A DNA stretch of 64,000 nt, from NCBI RefSeq assembly GCF_001758465.1, contig NZ_MJIC01000009.1:186001-250000 (forward strand), written 5' to 3'. The notes below the pieces were generated by a model. It saw only the letters and a list, made by a program, of their open reading frames with translations, ran no database searches and was not told the DNA's origin. The stretch comes from Marisediminitalea lipolytica. GTDB taxonomy: Bacteria; Pseudomonadota; Gammaproteobacteria; Enterobacterales; Alteromonadaceae. A program made the translations under genes and the position numbers. Below, one piece after another: positions 54,150-63,004 of the stretch; positions within the stretch are counted from its first letter, which is position 1, and every line of letters starts with the position of its first letter.

Positions 54150-57026
54150 ATGACAGCGCTTCGCTTCTTTAAATTTACCACTTTTATGCTCAGTGCTTTG
54201 GCATTAGCGGCTTGTTCAGAAAACCCTCCTGTTAGCCAGAGTGAAACATCCACAGTCGAAAAGCAGCCCTCCTTTGCAGTTAACTACGAAAAATTTGAGT
54301 TGGATAACGGTTTGGAAGTGGTTTTCCACAAGGATACTTCGGATCCGGTAACTGCCGTAGCCTTAACCTTTCATGTAGGGTCTGCCCGGGAAATCGAAAA
54401 TCGCACGGGTTTTGCCCACCTGTTTGAACACTTGCTCTTTTTAGAGTCTGAGAATCTGGGTAAAGGCGGTCTGGATAAAATGAGTTCACGGATTGGTGGC
54501 TCAGGGGCTAACGGCTCTACCAGTCGCGACCGCACCAACTACTTTCAGACCGTCCCCAACGACGCGTTGGAAAAGATGATTTGGGCCGAAGCCGACAAAA
54601 TGGGCTTTTTTATTAATACTGTCACCGATGCGGTGCTGGCCAAAGAAAAGCAGGTAGTTAAAAACGAAAAGCGCCAGAGTGTGGATAACCGTCCTTACGG
54701 TCATGCCAATTATGTGGTGGATAAAAATATGTACCCGGCTGACCATCCTTATAACTGGCAGGTAATCGGTTCGCTGGAAGATCTGCAAAATGCGACCCTG
54801 CAGGATGTTAAAGACTTCTATAACAAATGGTATGTGCCCAATAATGCTACGCTGGTGATTGCCGGTGACTTTGATTTTGCGCAGGCTAAGGCCTGGGTGC
54901 ACAAATATTTCGACGAAATCCCTCGTGGCGAAGAGATAGCGCCATTAACCGATCGCCCGGCTAAGCTGACGGCTACGGTTAAACGTTACTACGAAGACAA
55001 TTTTGCTCAGCTGCCGGAGCTACGCCTGGTCTGGCCCGGCGTCGATTTGTATCATAAAGATGCCTATGCGCTGGATATTCTGACCCGGTTACTGGCCGAC
55101 GGAAAAACCGCGCCCTTAACCAAGGTTGTGGTTGAAGAAAAAGAGCTGGCGGCCGGGGTTAATATGTTTAACCGCAACTCGGAGATTGCCGGTGAACTTT
55201 ACCTTATTACCCGCGCCTATCCGGGCACTAGCCTGGACGAGGTTAATGCCGCGATTCAGCAAGCCTTTAGCCGTTTTGAGCAAAATGGTATCAGCGATGA
55301 AGACCTGACCCGGGTCAAAGCTGGCATTGAAACCCGCTTTTATAACGGTTTGTCGAGTGTTCTGGGTAAAGCTTTCGAATTGGCCCAATACAACATTTTT
55401 GCCGGTGATCCTGGCTATATCAATGAGGAGCTTGATAAGTCATTAGCGGTAACCAAAGACGATATTATGCGGGTGTATAATCAGTACATTAAAGGCCAGG
55501 CGTTTATTGCCACAAGTTTTGTGCCTAAAGGGCAAGCAGAACTAGCCTTGTCGGGCTCTACCCCTGCCCAGGTGGTAGAAGAAAAAATTGTTACAGCAGG
55601 AGAAGGGGAAGCCTTTACCATTCCTGAAGACAGTGGTTACGAGCGAACAGTCAGTAAATTTGATCGCAGTGCAGAGCCGCCTTATGGTGAACTGCCGCAG
55701 CCGGCAGTGCCCAACGTATGGCAGGATAAACTGGACAACGGCTTGGACCTTTACGGTATTGAAAACAATGAGCTGCCGCTGGTTCAATTTGAACTGACCT
55801 TCCAGGGTGGCCTGATGCTGGAAGATCCGGCAAAAGTAGGCGTTGCCAGTTTGCTGGCTACCATGCTGGAAAAAGGCACTGCGACTAAAACCGCGGAAGA
55901 GCTGGAAAATGCCCTCGACTTACTGGGCACACAAATTGGCGTTTACAGTGGTCGCCAGTCGTTAACCATTAGCGGTACCATGCTGGCCAGAAACTACGCT
56001 GCCACCATGGCGCTGGTAAAAGAGATGTTGCTGACGCCGCGCTGGGATGAGAGAGAGTTTGCTCTGGCCAAGCAAAGCACGTTAAGCGTAATAGCAGAGC
56101 AAAGCGCTAACCCCAACAGCATTGCCGATAATCAGATATTTACTTTACTGTATGGCAAAGACCACATTTTAGCCCACAATCCGCTGGGCACAGCAGCATC
56201 GGTAGAGGCCATCACGCTGGCTGATTTAAAGCAGTATTACTCTCAGTACATTACGCCCTCGGTGGCCGATTTTCTGGTTGTGGGCGCGGTTGATACCAAT
56301 ACAGTCAAAGCCTCGTTAGCCTCTTTAAATAACGACTGGCCGGCCAGGGCGGTTACACTGCCAGCGCTTTCACTGCCAGCCAGACCAGAACAATCCACGG
56401 TGTATTTTTATGACGTGCCGGGAGCCAAACAGTCAGTACTGCGATTTGGTTATTTAGCGATGGCCGAAACGGATGCCGACTTTTACCCGGCAACCATCAT
56501 GAACTACAAACTCGGTGGTGGTGGCTTCGCGTCGCGGCTGATGCAGTCGCTGCGTGAGGGCAAGGGATACACTTATGGTATTTATTCTCGCTTTAACGGC
56601 ACGGATATTCCCGGGCCATTTTTAATTGAAAGCGGAGTACGTACCAACGTGACTTTCGAATCAGCTGCGCTGGTTAAAGAAATTATGGCGGAGTATCCGG
56701 CAACTTTTAGCGACGATGATTTAACTAACACCAAAAGTTATTTTATCAAGAGCGCAGCCCGCCAGTTTGAAACCGCTGAGGCTAAAATTTCGATGCTGGA
56801 AAATATCAGCCTGTATGGCTGGGGTGCAGATTACGTAAAACAGCGTCAGGAACTGGTGCAAAATATTACGGTGGATGACGTTCAAAAACTGGCTAAACAA
56901 TACGCCAATCCTAACGCTATGATCTGGCTGGTGGTAGGAGATGCAGAATCTCAGTTGTCACGCCTCCAACAACTTGGCTTTGGTCAACCTGTTCTGCTCA
57001 ATCCAGCCCAAACAATCGCTGAGTAA
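54150..57026 (+). CDS. M16 family zinc metallopeptidase, lipoprotein
   Basis: A 958-residue insulinase/pitrilysin-type protease with a lipoprotein signal ending in LAAC (Cys22). The inverted zinc site His90-Leu-Phe-Glu93-His94 (AHLFEHLLF) and the downstream Glu in VVKNEKRQ are present in the N-terminal half. The second half (from about 500, SGYERT... to the end) is a second M16 domain lacking the zinc motif, as usual. It probably degrades peptides in the periplasm. It is monocistronic. Confidence 0.92.
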   Translation: MTALRFFKFTTFMLSALALAACSENPPVSQSETSTVEKQPSFAVNYEKFELDNGLEVVFHKDTSDPVTAVALTFHVGSAREIENRTGFAHLFEHLLFLESENLGKGGLDKMSSRIGGSGANGSTSRDRTNYFQTVPNDALEKMIWAEADKMGFFINTVTDAVLAKEKQVVKNEKRQSVDNRPYGHANYVVDKNMYPADHPYNWQVIGSLEDLQNATLQDVKDFYNKWYVPNNATLVIAGDFDFAQAKAWVHKYFDEIPRGEEIAPLTDRPAKLTATVKRYYEDNFAQLPELRLVWPGVDLYHKDAYALDILTRLLADGKTAPLTKVVVEEKELAAGVNMFNRNSEIAGELYLITRAYPGTSLDEVNAAIQQAFSRFEQNGISDEDLTRVKAGIETRFYNGLSSVLGKAFELAQYNIFAGDPGYINEELDKSLAVTKDDIMRVYNQYIKGQAFIATSFVPKGQAELALSGSTPAQVVEEKIVTAGEGEAFTIPEDSGYERTVSKFDRSAEPPYGELPQPAVPNVWQDKLDNGLDLYGIENNELPLVQFELTFQGGLMLEDPAKVGVASLLATMLEKGTATKTAEELENALDLLGTQIGVYSGRQSLTISGTMLARNYAATMALVKEMLLTPRWDEREFALAKQSTLSVIAEQSANPNSIADNQIFTLLYGKDHILAHNPLGTAASVEAITLADLKQYYSQYITPSVADFLVVGAVDTNTVKASLASLNNDWPARAVTLPALSLPARPEQSTVYFYDVPGAKQSVLRFGYLAMAETDADFYPATIMNYKLGGGGFASRLMQSLREGKGYTYGIYSRFNGTDIPGPFLIESGVRTNVTFESAALVKEIMAEYPATFSDDDLTNTKSYFIKSAARQFETAEAKISMLENISLYGWGADYVKQRQELVQNITVDDVQKLAKQYANPNAMIWLVVGDAESQLSRLQQLGFGQPVLLNPAQTIAE

Positions 57027-57053
57027 ACGCAGAATAAACACCAGAAGAAACAA

Positions 57054-57077
57054 AAGGGCGCTCCACGGAGCGCCCTT
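57054..57077. terminator. Bidirectional terminator between M16 peptidase and FMN reductase genes
   Basis: A GC-rich hairpin, AAGGGCGCTCC (54-64 of 57,0xx) with GGAGCGCCCTT (57067-57077), sits between convergent genes. A-rich DNA on the left favours the minus-strand transcript. Confidence 0.8.
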
Positions 57078-57104
57078 ACTTTAACAGCTATAGAAGACTG
57101 GCGA

Positions 57105-57632
57105 TTACTCGGCCAGCTTTGCTACCGCCGCAGTTAATTCTGCAATTAACGCTTCGTCAGTCACTTTGCCCGTTTCTACATCAAATTTATCGTAGAAACC
57201 AGGAACAGAAACAGTCGCTTTAACGTTACCGGCATAGAACGGTGCAGAGGTAACTGCTGCTGATAAAACCGATTTGGCGCCACTTGGACCAGGCGAAGTC
57301 GCCAGATAAACCGCAGGCTTGTTTTTAAATAATTCACGATCGATACGGGTAGCCCAGTCAAACAGGTTTTTATACGCCGCCGGATAATGACCATTATGTT
57401 CAGCGTAAGAAATCACAAACGCGTCGGCCTTCGCCAGATCGTCTAAAAATTGCTGTGCACCTTCAGCCTGGCCAATTTCTTTTTCCAAGTCTTCGCTAAA
57501 CATAGGTACATCATAGTCATTAATGTCTAAAACTGTGACTTCTGCACCTTCAACCAGGTTTGCAGTGTAGGTTGCCAGTTTTTTATTGATGGAAGTTGAG
57601 CTGTTACTTGCTCCGTAAGCTACGATTTTCAT
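57105..57632 (-). CDS. NAD(P)H-dependent FMN reductase
   Basis: A 175-residue flavodoxin-fold reductase. FMN phosphate loop YGASNSSTSINKK, then SYAEHNGHYPAAYKNLFDWA and ATSPGPSGAKSVLSA, typical of the SsuE/YieF-type family. It transfers electrons from NAD(P)H to FMN, quinones or azo compounds; the partner is unknown. No operon partner. Confidence 0.88.
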   Translation of the reverse strand: MKIVAYGASNSSTSINKKLATYTANLVEGAEVTVLDINDYDVPMFSEDLEKEIGQAEGAQQFLDDLAKADAFVISYAEHNGHYPAAYKNLFDWATRIDRELFKNKPAVYLATSPGPSGAKSVLSAAVTSAPFYAGNVKATVSVPGFYDKFDVETGKVTDEALIAELTAAVAKLAE

Positions 57633-57883
57633 AATTTTGCCCCTTACTAAATTGATTACTAAGCTAATGATAAAGGAGGGATAAACGAACTACCATCAGA
57701 TTAAAATCCAGTTCATATTCGTTTTTTCAGAATGATGTTAACAAGCAGGATAAATTTTGTGCATATCGATAAGGGCCAGTTGTGCAACAGCGATAAAATT
57801 AGCATTGGCCATGGGTATGCTGTGTGGCGCGAGAAAGTTGTGTGATACCATACCGCGGTAATGACAGGGACAGAGCAGTAATA

Positions 57884-60226
57884 TTGAATAAGCGCATTAT
57901 TTTCCATGTGGGCCCACCCAAAACCGGCAGTTCGGCCATCCAGCATTTTTTGCATCAGCACCGCCAGCAATTGCGGGCTCACTCAGTGCTATACCCTGCG
58001 CATTCTATCGATAAAAACGGCATTAGCTCGGGCAACGCCAGAGAAATTTGCTCACCTGACAGCCAGGGGCGACTGGCCCTGGATCGCAGCAAGCTAACCA
58101 GCGTCATTAATGCCTTTAACGCTGATCCTACTGTCTCAGTGTTGCTGTTGAGTTCGGAGTCGTTTTTTCGCATTATTCACGACCTTATTGATGCTGTTCC
58201 TGCAGCCGAATTTATTTGTTTCTTGCGCAATCCTATCGAATTTCAGCTGTCTATTTATAACCAGTCGGTAAAACGACACGCTAACAGTAAGCCATTCGTG
58301 CCGGGCAAAACGCTTAACATGGGGCAGTGGGAGAATATTCTTAAGGCCTCAAATCGTGTGGCACCGCAAAATATCCACTGTTTTGCCTATAAGAGTTACG
58401 AAGACCACGGCAATATTATCGACGACGTTATCAGCGTGCTGGGTTTATCCACTGTGTTCAGTGCAGAGTCCAGGGTCGTTAATGTGTCTTACAGTTTTGC
58501 CGCGCTGGAGTTAAAGCGCTGGTTAAATCAGTTTAATCTGGATGCGGTGCAAGCCGAGCTCGATGCTTATCTTCAGTTATGCAGTAAAGATACTCCCAGA
58601 TACCGCTTGCTCGACGATGCGACGTTAGCGACCTATGCCAGTCAGTTACAAAGCCTGGCGGGTAAATTTACCGGCTTGCTTTCGGCCGAAGACTGGCAGT
58701 TAATCGGTACCGCTACAGAAAAAATGGCAGCGTTACCTTTACTAAAGCAAGAGCAATCCAGTGCAGAAAGCCGCGCTCTGATAACTAAAATGCGGAGTGA
58801 AAAACCGGCCTTGTACCGCGCTCTCAGCTTAGTGGTTGAAGAAGCTTCAGCATCAGTAAGTAATCACTCTTTATGTGAACATTTTACAATATCCAGCATT
58901 GAGCAATGGCGCGCAAAACTGGCCGGCGCTTACAAGTACCTGCTCAGTCGGGGTAAAAACCTGATTAATCAGACTACGCCAGCTATCACAGAATGTCCGC
59001 CAGACGCTCTCGACACAGCACAGCAAGTTAAACAGGTTACCGTAATCCCGCAGTTGCCTGGATCGGGTCCGGCTAACGTTAAAGGCGGGCTACGCGCAGA
59101 ATCTCTGCCTGATTTTGCCCATCATTATCGTTTTGCCGCGGTAATTTATGGCAGTAAACCCGCTGAGTGTGCAACTAATGTGGCGCTGCTGGCGAGCCAG
59201 CCAGCGGTGAAGCGTTACCAGAAGGGCGAGTATTTTTACGGCGGCCCCATATTCAGTAATTTCGGCCACTTTATAGCGGAATCGGTGCACCGGTTAAGCG
59301 CTTTACCCGCCGTTCAGCAACGAGTGGGCATAAAGAAGGTGATATTTTTACCCCAGCATTATCGCAAGCTGGGTAAAGTGACCAAGCCAGCGTTACCCCC
59401 ACATTTTTATGAGATTCTGCAATACTTCGGCGTTGCGCGTTCGCAGTTGCACATTAGTGAACGTGTCGAAGGGTTCGAATCGCTTTGGGTAGCTCCGCAA
59501 CAAAGCTATTTTCGCGACCGCGGGCCGGTTTCTGCCCACTATAAAACCTTTTTACAACAGTGTGAGGCGCGAGCTGGAATCGATGTTTCGGCGCAGTTAC
59601 CGCAAAAGCTTTATATCAGCCGCACACCTTATTTATTACGTGGCGGTTTTGCCGGTGAAACGGTTATCGAGCAATACCTTGAGCAACAGGGTTTTGCGGT
59701 CTTCCGACCAGAAAACTATCCGATAACCGAACAGTTACGCCATTATAAAAGCGCCAGCGAAATCGTACTTGCAGAAGGTGCTGCGCTGCACGTAATGGAA
59801 CTGCTTGGCCACACCGATGCACGAATTACCGTGCTGCAACGCAGGCAGAATACCGATCAAATCTTCAGGCCTTTGCTAAGTGCTCGCTGTAATGATGTTG
59901 ATTTTTTTGGTGAATTAACCGAATTACCTTCTTTATTTGTCAATAAGCAGCAAAAGAGCGCCGCCCATGGTAGCGCGCTTTCCGTGTTGCATGGCAACGC
60001 CTTAAAGCAATATTTGCAGCAACGACTCGGCATCGGCGATTTTGATGCAGAAGCGTTTAATGCACAAATCCGTCAGGATATTCCTGCCTACTACCGGGCT
60101 TATGCACCTGAATTGCTCAAAATACCTGAAGTGAAGGATCTACCCGCTTCCTTTGTACGTCACGTGACCTCTTTACAACAGCAGCAAATAGGGCAAATGC
60201 CGGCAAACTGGGACTTGCTTGATTAA
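57884..60226 (+). CDS. Sulfotransferase-GT61 glycosyltransferase fusion
   Basis: About 780 residues. The first 330 or so form a sulfotransferase-like domain: PAPS 5'-loop VGPPKTGSSAIQ (residues 9-20) and 3'-loop CFLRNPIEFQLSIYNQ (about 112-127). Residues from about 415 to 680 look like a GT61 (DUF563) glycosyltransferase: GPIFSNFGHFIAESVHRLSA, YISRTPYLLRGG and IVLAEGAALHVMELLG. This would make a protein that both transfers sulfate and a sugar, perhaps on capsule or exopolysaccharide. The start is uncertain: the family begins at this TTG, but neither it nor an in-frame GTG at 57824 has a good ribosome site. It lacks any neighbouring glycan genes. Confidence 0.72.
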   Translation: MNKRIIFHVGPPKTGSSAIQHFLHQHRQQLRAHSVLYPAHSIDKNGISSGNAREICSPDSQGRLALDRSKLTSVINAFNADPTVSVLLLSSESFFRIIHDLIDAVPAAEFICFLRNPIEFQLSIYNQSVKRHANSKPFVPGKTLNMGQWENILKASNRVAPQNIHCFAYKSYEDHGNIIDDVISVLGLSTVFSAESRVVNVSYSFAALELKRWLNQFNLDAVQAELDAYLQLCSKDTPRYRLLDDATLATYASQLQSLAGKFTGLLSAEDWQLIGTATEKMAALPLLKQEQSSAESRALITKMRSEKPALYRALSLVVEEASASVSNHSLCEHFTISSIEQWRAKLAGAYKYLLSRGKNLINQTTPAITECPPDALDTAQQVKQVTVIPQLPGSGPANVKGGLRAESLPDFAHHYRFAAVIYGSKPAECATNVALLASQPAVKRYQKGEYFYGGPIFSNFGHFIAESVHRLSALPAVQQRVGIKKVIFLPQHYRKLGKVTKPALPPHFYEILQYFGVARSQLHISERVEGFESLWVAPQQSYFRDRGPVSAHYKTFLQQCEARAGIDVSAQLPQKLYISRTPYLLRGGFAGETVIEQYLEQQGFAVFRPENYPITEQLRHYKSASEIVLAEGAALHVMELLGHTDARITVLQRRQNTDQIFRPLLSARCNDVDFFGELTELPSLFVNKQQKSAAHGSALSVLHGNALKQYLQQRLGIGDFDAEAFNAQIRQDIPAYYRAYAPELLKIPEVKDLPASFVRHVTSLQQQQIGQMPANWDLLD

Positions 60227-60319
60227 ACCCGCTTTAGTGTTGTATCGTGGCTCGTTTGTGGTGCGGTAAACGGCTTAAAAAGCCGGCTTGCTTACGTTGT
60301 CCTGGGAAATGGAATTTGG

Positions 60320-62131
60320 ATGTTTCGCTGTAGTATGTTGCGAATGTTGCTGGTTTGCCTTGTTGCCGTTAATGGCGCTGTGCAAGCTGCTGTCAGTGAG
60401 CTGGCATCGCACCCTGTGTGGCTCCAGCTATTGCACGCAGGACAAACACCAGTTACTGCCGAAAACAGTCCTTTCTATCTGGCTGCCGATGGGTATAAAC
60501 ACCCGCAAAACGAACTCGAAGCAACCATCAGTGCGTTTAAGCGTCAGCCTGATTTGCAGTGCCGTTATCCCGCGCGGCGGATGTTTTTACAGCAACATGC
60601 CCCCAACCTGACCTTTACCCGTGTTGAGTGCGCTGAGTATCAGCAGTATCTTGAGGCGTTCATGACCGACAGCGTTAGCCTTATCTATGCGTCTGGTTTT
60701 CTGGGTAATCCCGCTTCAATGTTTGGTCATGTGTTTTTAAAATTTAACGGTAACCAGCAGCACGATTTACTGGACAACACCTTTTCTTACGGGGCGCAGG
60801 TACCCGATAGCGATAACAAGTTAGCCTATATTGTAAAAGGTATCAGCGGTGGCTATGCAGGGCATTTTACCAACCAGAAGTACCACCACCACGACCTGAC
60901 TTACAACGAGTCTGAACTGCGCAATTTGTGGGAATACCGCTTAAATCTGACCCGCACTGAGGTGATGTTTTTGCTGGCTCATTTGTGGGAGCTGGAAAAC
61001 AGCACCATGACGTATTATTTCTTTAAGCAAAATTGCGCGTACCAACTGGCGCAGTTACTGGCGCTGGTGATAGATGAGCCGTTAATCGATGCGGCCAAGC
61101 TGTGGGTGATGCCAGTGGATCTTATTATGAGGCTTAATAGCACTAAGTCTGGGAAGCCACTGTATACCAGTGTTATTTTCCATGGCTCAAGGCAGCAGTC
61201 GCTTTATGATCATTACCAACAGCTCTCGGCTAAGCAGCAAGCTGTGCTTAAAGACATTATTCAACAGCCTGCTGAACAAACCACTGCGTTATTAGCGCAG
61301 CTTCGCGAGGGGGATGCAAAACCCGTTATCGACACGCTTTACGATTATGTAGCGTTGCAGGATGTCCGTCTTGATGAATTGCCGGAGTCATTAAAAGAAA
61401 AAAAACGCCTGGCCATGGTAAGACGTTTCGAATTGCCTCCCGGTCAGGTTGACTGGCAGGCTTATCAGCCTGTTGCACCGCACAACGCGCAATTAACCAG
61501 TTTATTGCAAGCCGGTTATCTTGATTATCCGGAGGGGTCAGCGGCAACGTTTCGCTTTCGCGCCAGTTACTACGACTTGCTGACATACAATCCGGGCAGA
61601 TTACCGTTTTCTGAACTGACAACTTTCGATCTCACGCTGGCCTACAAGGATAATCAGAAGATTGCGGTTAAAAATTTCAATCTGCTCAAATTAATCAACT
61701 TAAATGCCTCACAAACGGGGCTGCCTGGTGATGACGCGCTGGCCTGGAGACTGGCTGCTGGTTATCGCCAGCAAGCGAATAATTGCCAGCATTGTGGCAG
61801 CGGATTTGTTGAAGGCTTTATTGGCAAGGCATGGTCGCCTGGTTCTCAGTTTGTAATTTACGGCGCGGCCTCTGGCCTCGCTACCAGTTCCAATCGCTTG
61901 GGAGGCAATGTAGCGTCCGGTGGCGAAGTGGGAGGTGTAATCACCATTACACCAACTTTAGCAATGTCCTTTTCTGCGGGGCATCAGTGGTATTTAAATA
62001 ACTTGTCAGCACACCGCCAGTATGTGGAGGTGGAGTCGCGCTGGTTGATCAGTCAACAGTGGGATGTCAGAGCAAGCTTTAGTTATCTTGAGCAGGCAGA
62101 AACAGGGGTGCATATTTCATATTATTATTAA
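60320..62131 (+). CDS. DUF4105 domain-containing exported protein
   Basis: A 603-residue protein with a signal peptide (MFRCSMLRMLLVCLVAVNGAVQA). The DUF4105/Lnb-N-terminal region is seen in SLIYASGFLGNPASMFGHVF, FSYGAQVP, GYAGHFTNQKYHHHDLTYNE, and ENSTMTYYFFKQNCAYQLAQ, with conserved His, Tyr and Cys like a papain-type protease or thiol-acyltransferase fold. The C-terminal 200 residues are beta-rich and may form an outer-membrane barrel. Function unknown. Forms a probable operon with the DUF3015 gene 14 bases downstream. Confidence 0.82.
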   Translation: MFRCSMLRMLLVCLVAVNGAVQAAVSELASHPVWLQLLHAGQTPVTAENSPFYLAADGYKHPQNELEATISAFKRQPDLQCRYPARRMFLQQHAPNLTFTRVECAEYQQYLEAFMTDSVSLIYASGFLGNPASMFGHVFLKFNGNQQHDLLDNTFSYGAQVPDSDNKLAYIVKGISGGYAGHFTNQKYHHHDLTYNESELRNLWEYRLNLTRTEVMFLLAHLWELENSTMTYYFFKQNCAYQLAQLLALVIDEPLIDAAKLWVMPVDLIMRLNSTKSGKPLYTSVIFHGSRQQSLYDHYQQLSAKQQAVLKDIIQQPAEQTTALLAQLREGDAKPVIDTLYDYVALQDVRLDELPESLKEKKRLAMVRRFELPPGQVDWQAYQPVAPHNAQLTSLLQAGYLDYPEGSAATFRFRASYYDLLTYNPGRLPFSELTTFDLTLAYKDNQKIAVKNFNLLKLINLNASQTGLPGDDALAWRLAAGYRQQANNCQHCGSGFVEGFIGKAWSPGSQFVIYGAASGLATSSNRLGGNVASGGEVGGVITITPTLAMSFSAGHQWYLNNLSAHRQYVEVESRWLISQQWDVRASFSYLEQAETGVHISYYY

Positions 62132-62145
62132 AAAAAGGAAATCTA

Positions 62146-62592
62146 ATGTTCAAAAAACTAACTATGGCTGCTGCGCTAATGACGGCTACTCTTTCTGGTC
62201 AAACCATGGCGCAGGAAAACATTAACCCATGGAAACACTGTGGTATTGGCGCAATTATCTTTGATGACAATGGTACTGCGGCGGCAATCTCTAACATTAT
62301 CTGGGACTTAGGTACCACAGCTGTATCGTCTAAAGTATCTTCTGCGGACTCTTGCTCTGGCAAACTGGTTACCGCTGCGGTATTCATCCAGGACAACTTT
62401 AAAAAAGTCATGGAAGAAACCAGTCAGGGTGAAGGCGAGCACCTGGTTGCGATGATGGATATTCTGCAAGTTGAACAAGCTCAACGTAGTCAGGTTATTG
62501 CAGCGGTACGTGCTGATATGGCTAAAGCGGTTGCGGCCAATGCAGAGACTTCACCAGAGATTTACTACAATGCAGTAGTGGCCAGTATCTAA
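62146..62592 (+). CDS. DUF3015 family exported protein
   Basis: A 148-residue exported protein. Signal peptide (MFKKLTMAAALMTATLSGQTMA), then NPWKHCGIGAIIFDDNG, SNIIWDLGTTAVSSKVSS and SADSCSG, the DUF3015 pattern of paired cysteines. Role unknown. AAAAAGGAAA upstream is a good ribosome site. A GC-rich hairpin (62611-62636) follows without a T-run. Confidence 0.85.
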   Translation: MFKKLTMAAALMTATLSGQTMAQENINPWKHCGIGAIIFDDNGTAAAISNIIWDLGTTAVSSKVSSADSCSGKLVTAAVFIQDNFKKVMEETSQGEGEHLVAMMDILQVEQAQRSQVIAAVRADMAKAVAANAETSPEIYYNAVVASI

Positions 62593-62610
62593 GCCAAATG
62601 TGGTTATTTC

Positions 62611-62636
62611 AAAGCGCAGTGTTCTCGCTGCGCTTT
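62611..62636. terminator. Hairpin after DUF3015 gene, terminator-like
   Basis: AAAGCGCAG (62611-62619) pairs with CTGCGCTTT (62628-62636). No U-run follows, so it may be a weak terminator or an mRNA-end stabiliser. Confidence 0.5.
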
Positions 62637-62846
62637 GCACATCTTCCTGAAATTCTCAATTCCCCGGCGGCACTAATTACCTACTTCTTTGAATTGTATT
62701 ATAAGTAAGAGTTATAAGTCTTAATCGTTTCATAAGCCGCATTTAAGTGATTAAAGCTAAATTTTTTCTTTCAATTTAGAATTTAATTATGCATTATTGG
62801 CCCCTCGCTGTAATCCTTTCCTAAAACTCCAATAAAAACGGAAGAT

Positions 62847-62901
62847 TACAAAATTGTATATATAAGTAATTTTTATACACAAAAAGCTATACAATTTTGT
62901 A
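62847..62901. repeat. Long inverted repeat upstream of pntA
   Basis: TACAAAATTGTATA (62847-62860) and TATACAATTTTGTA (62888-62901) are perfect 14-base inverted copies 27 bases apart. It lies about 100 bases before the pntA start. It may be a pair of regulator sites, each being nearly palindromic, or an RNA hairpin in the leader. The remainder of 62593-63004 holds only AT-rich sequence. Confidence 0.6.
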
Positions 62902-63004
62902 GTAAATGGATCAAAAGCACCTTGTGGCAACAAACAGATACCGCTTAATCGCCGGAGAAATTTGGTGGTTAGGTTAATTTTGCCCGGAGGAAAGGAGGAT
63001 ACTC

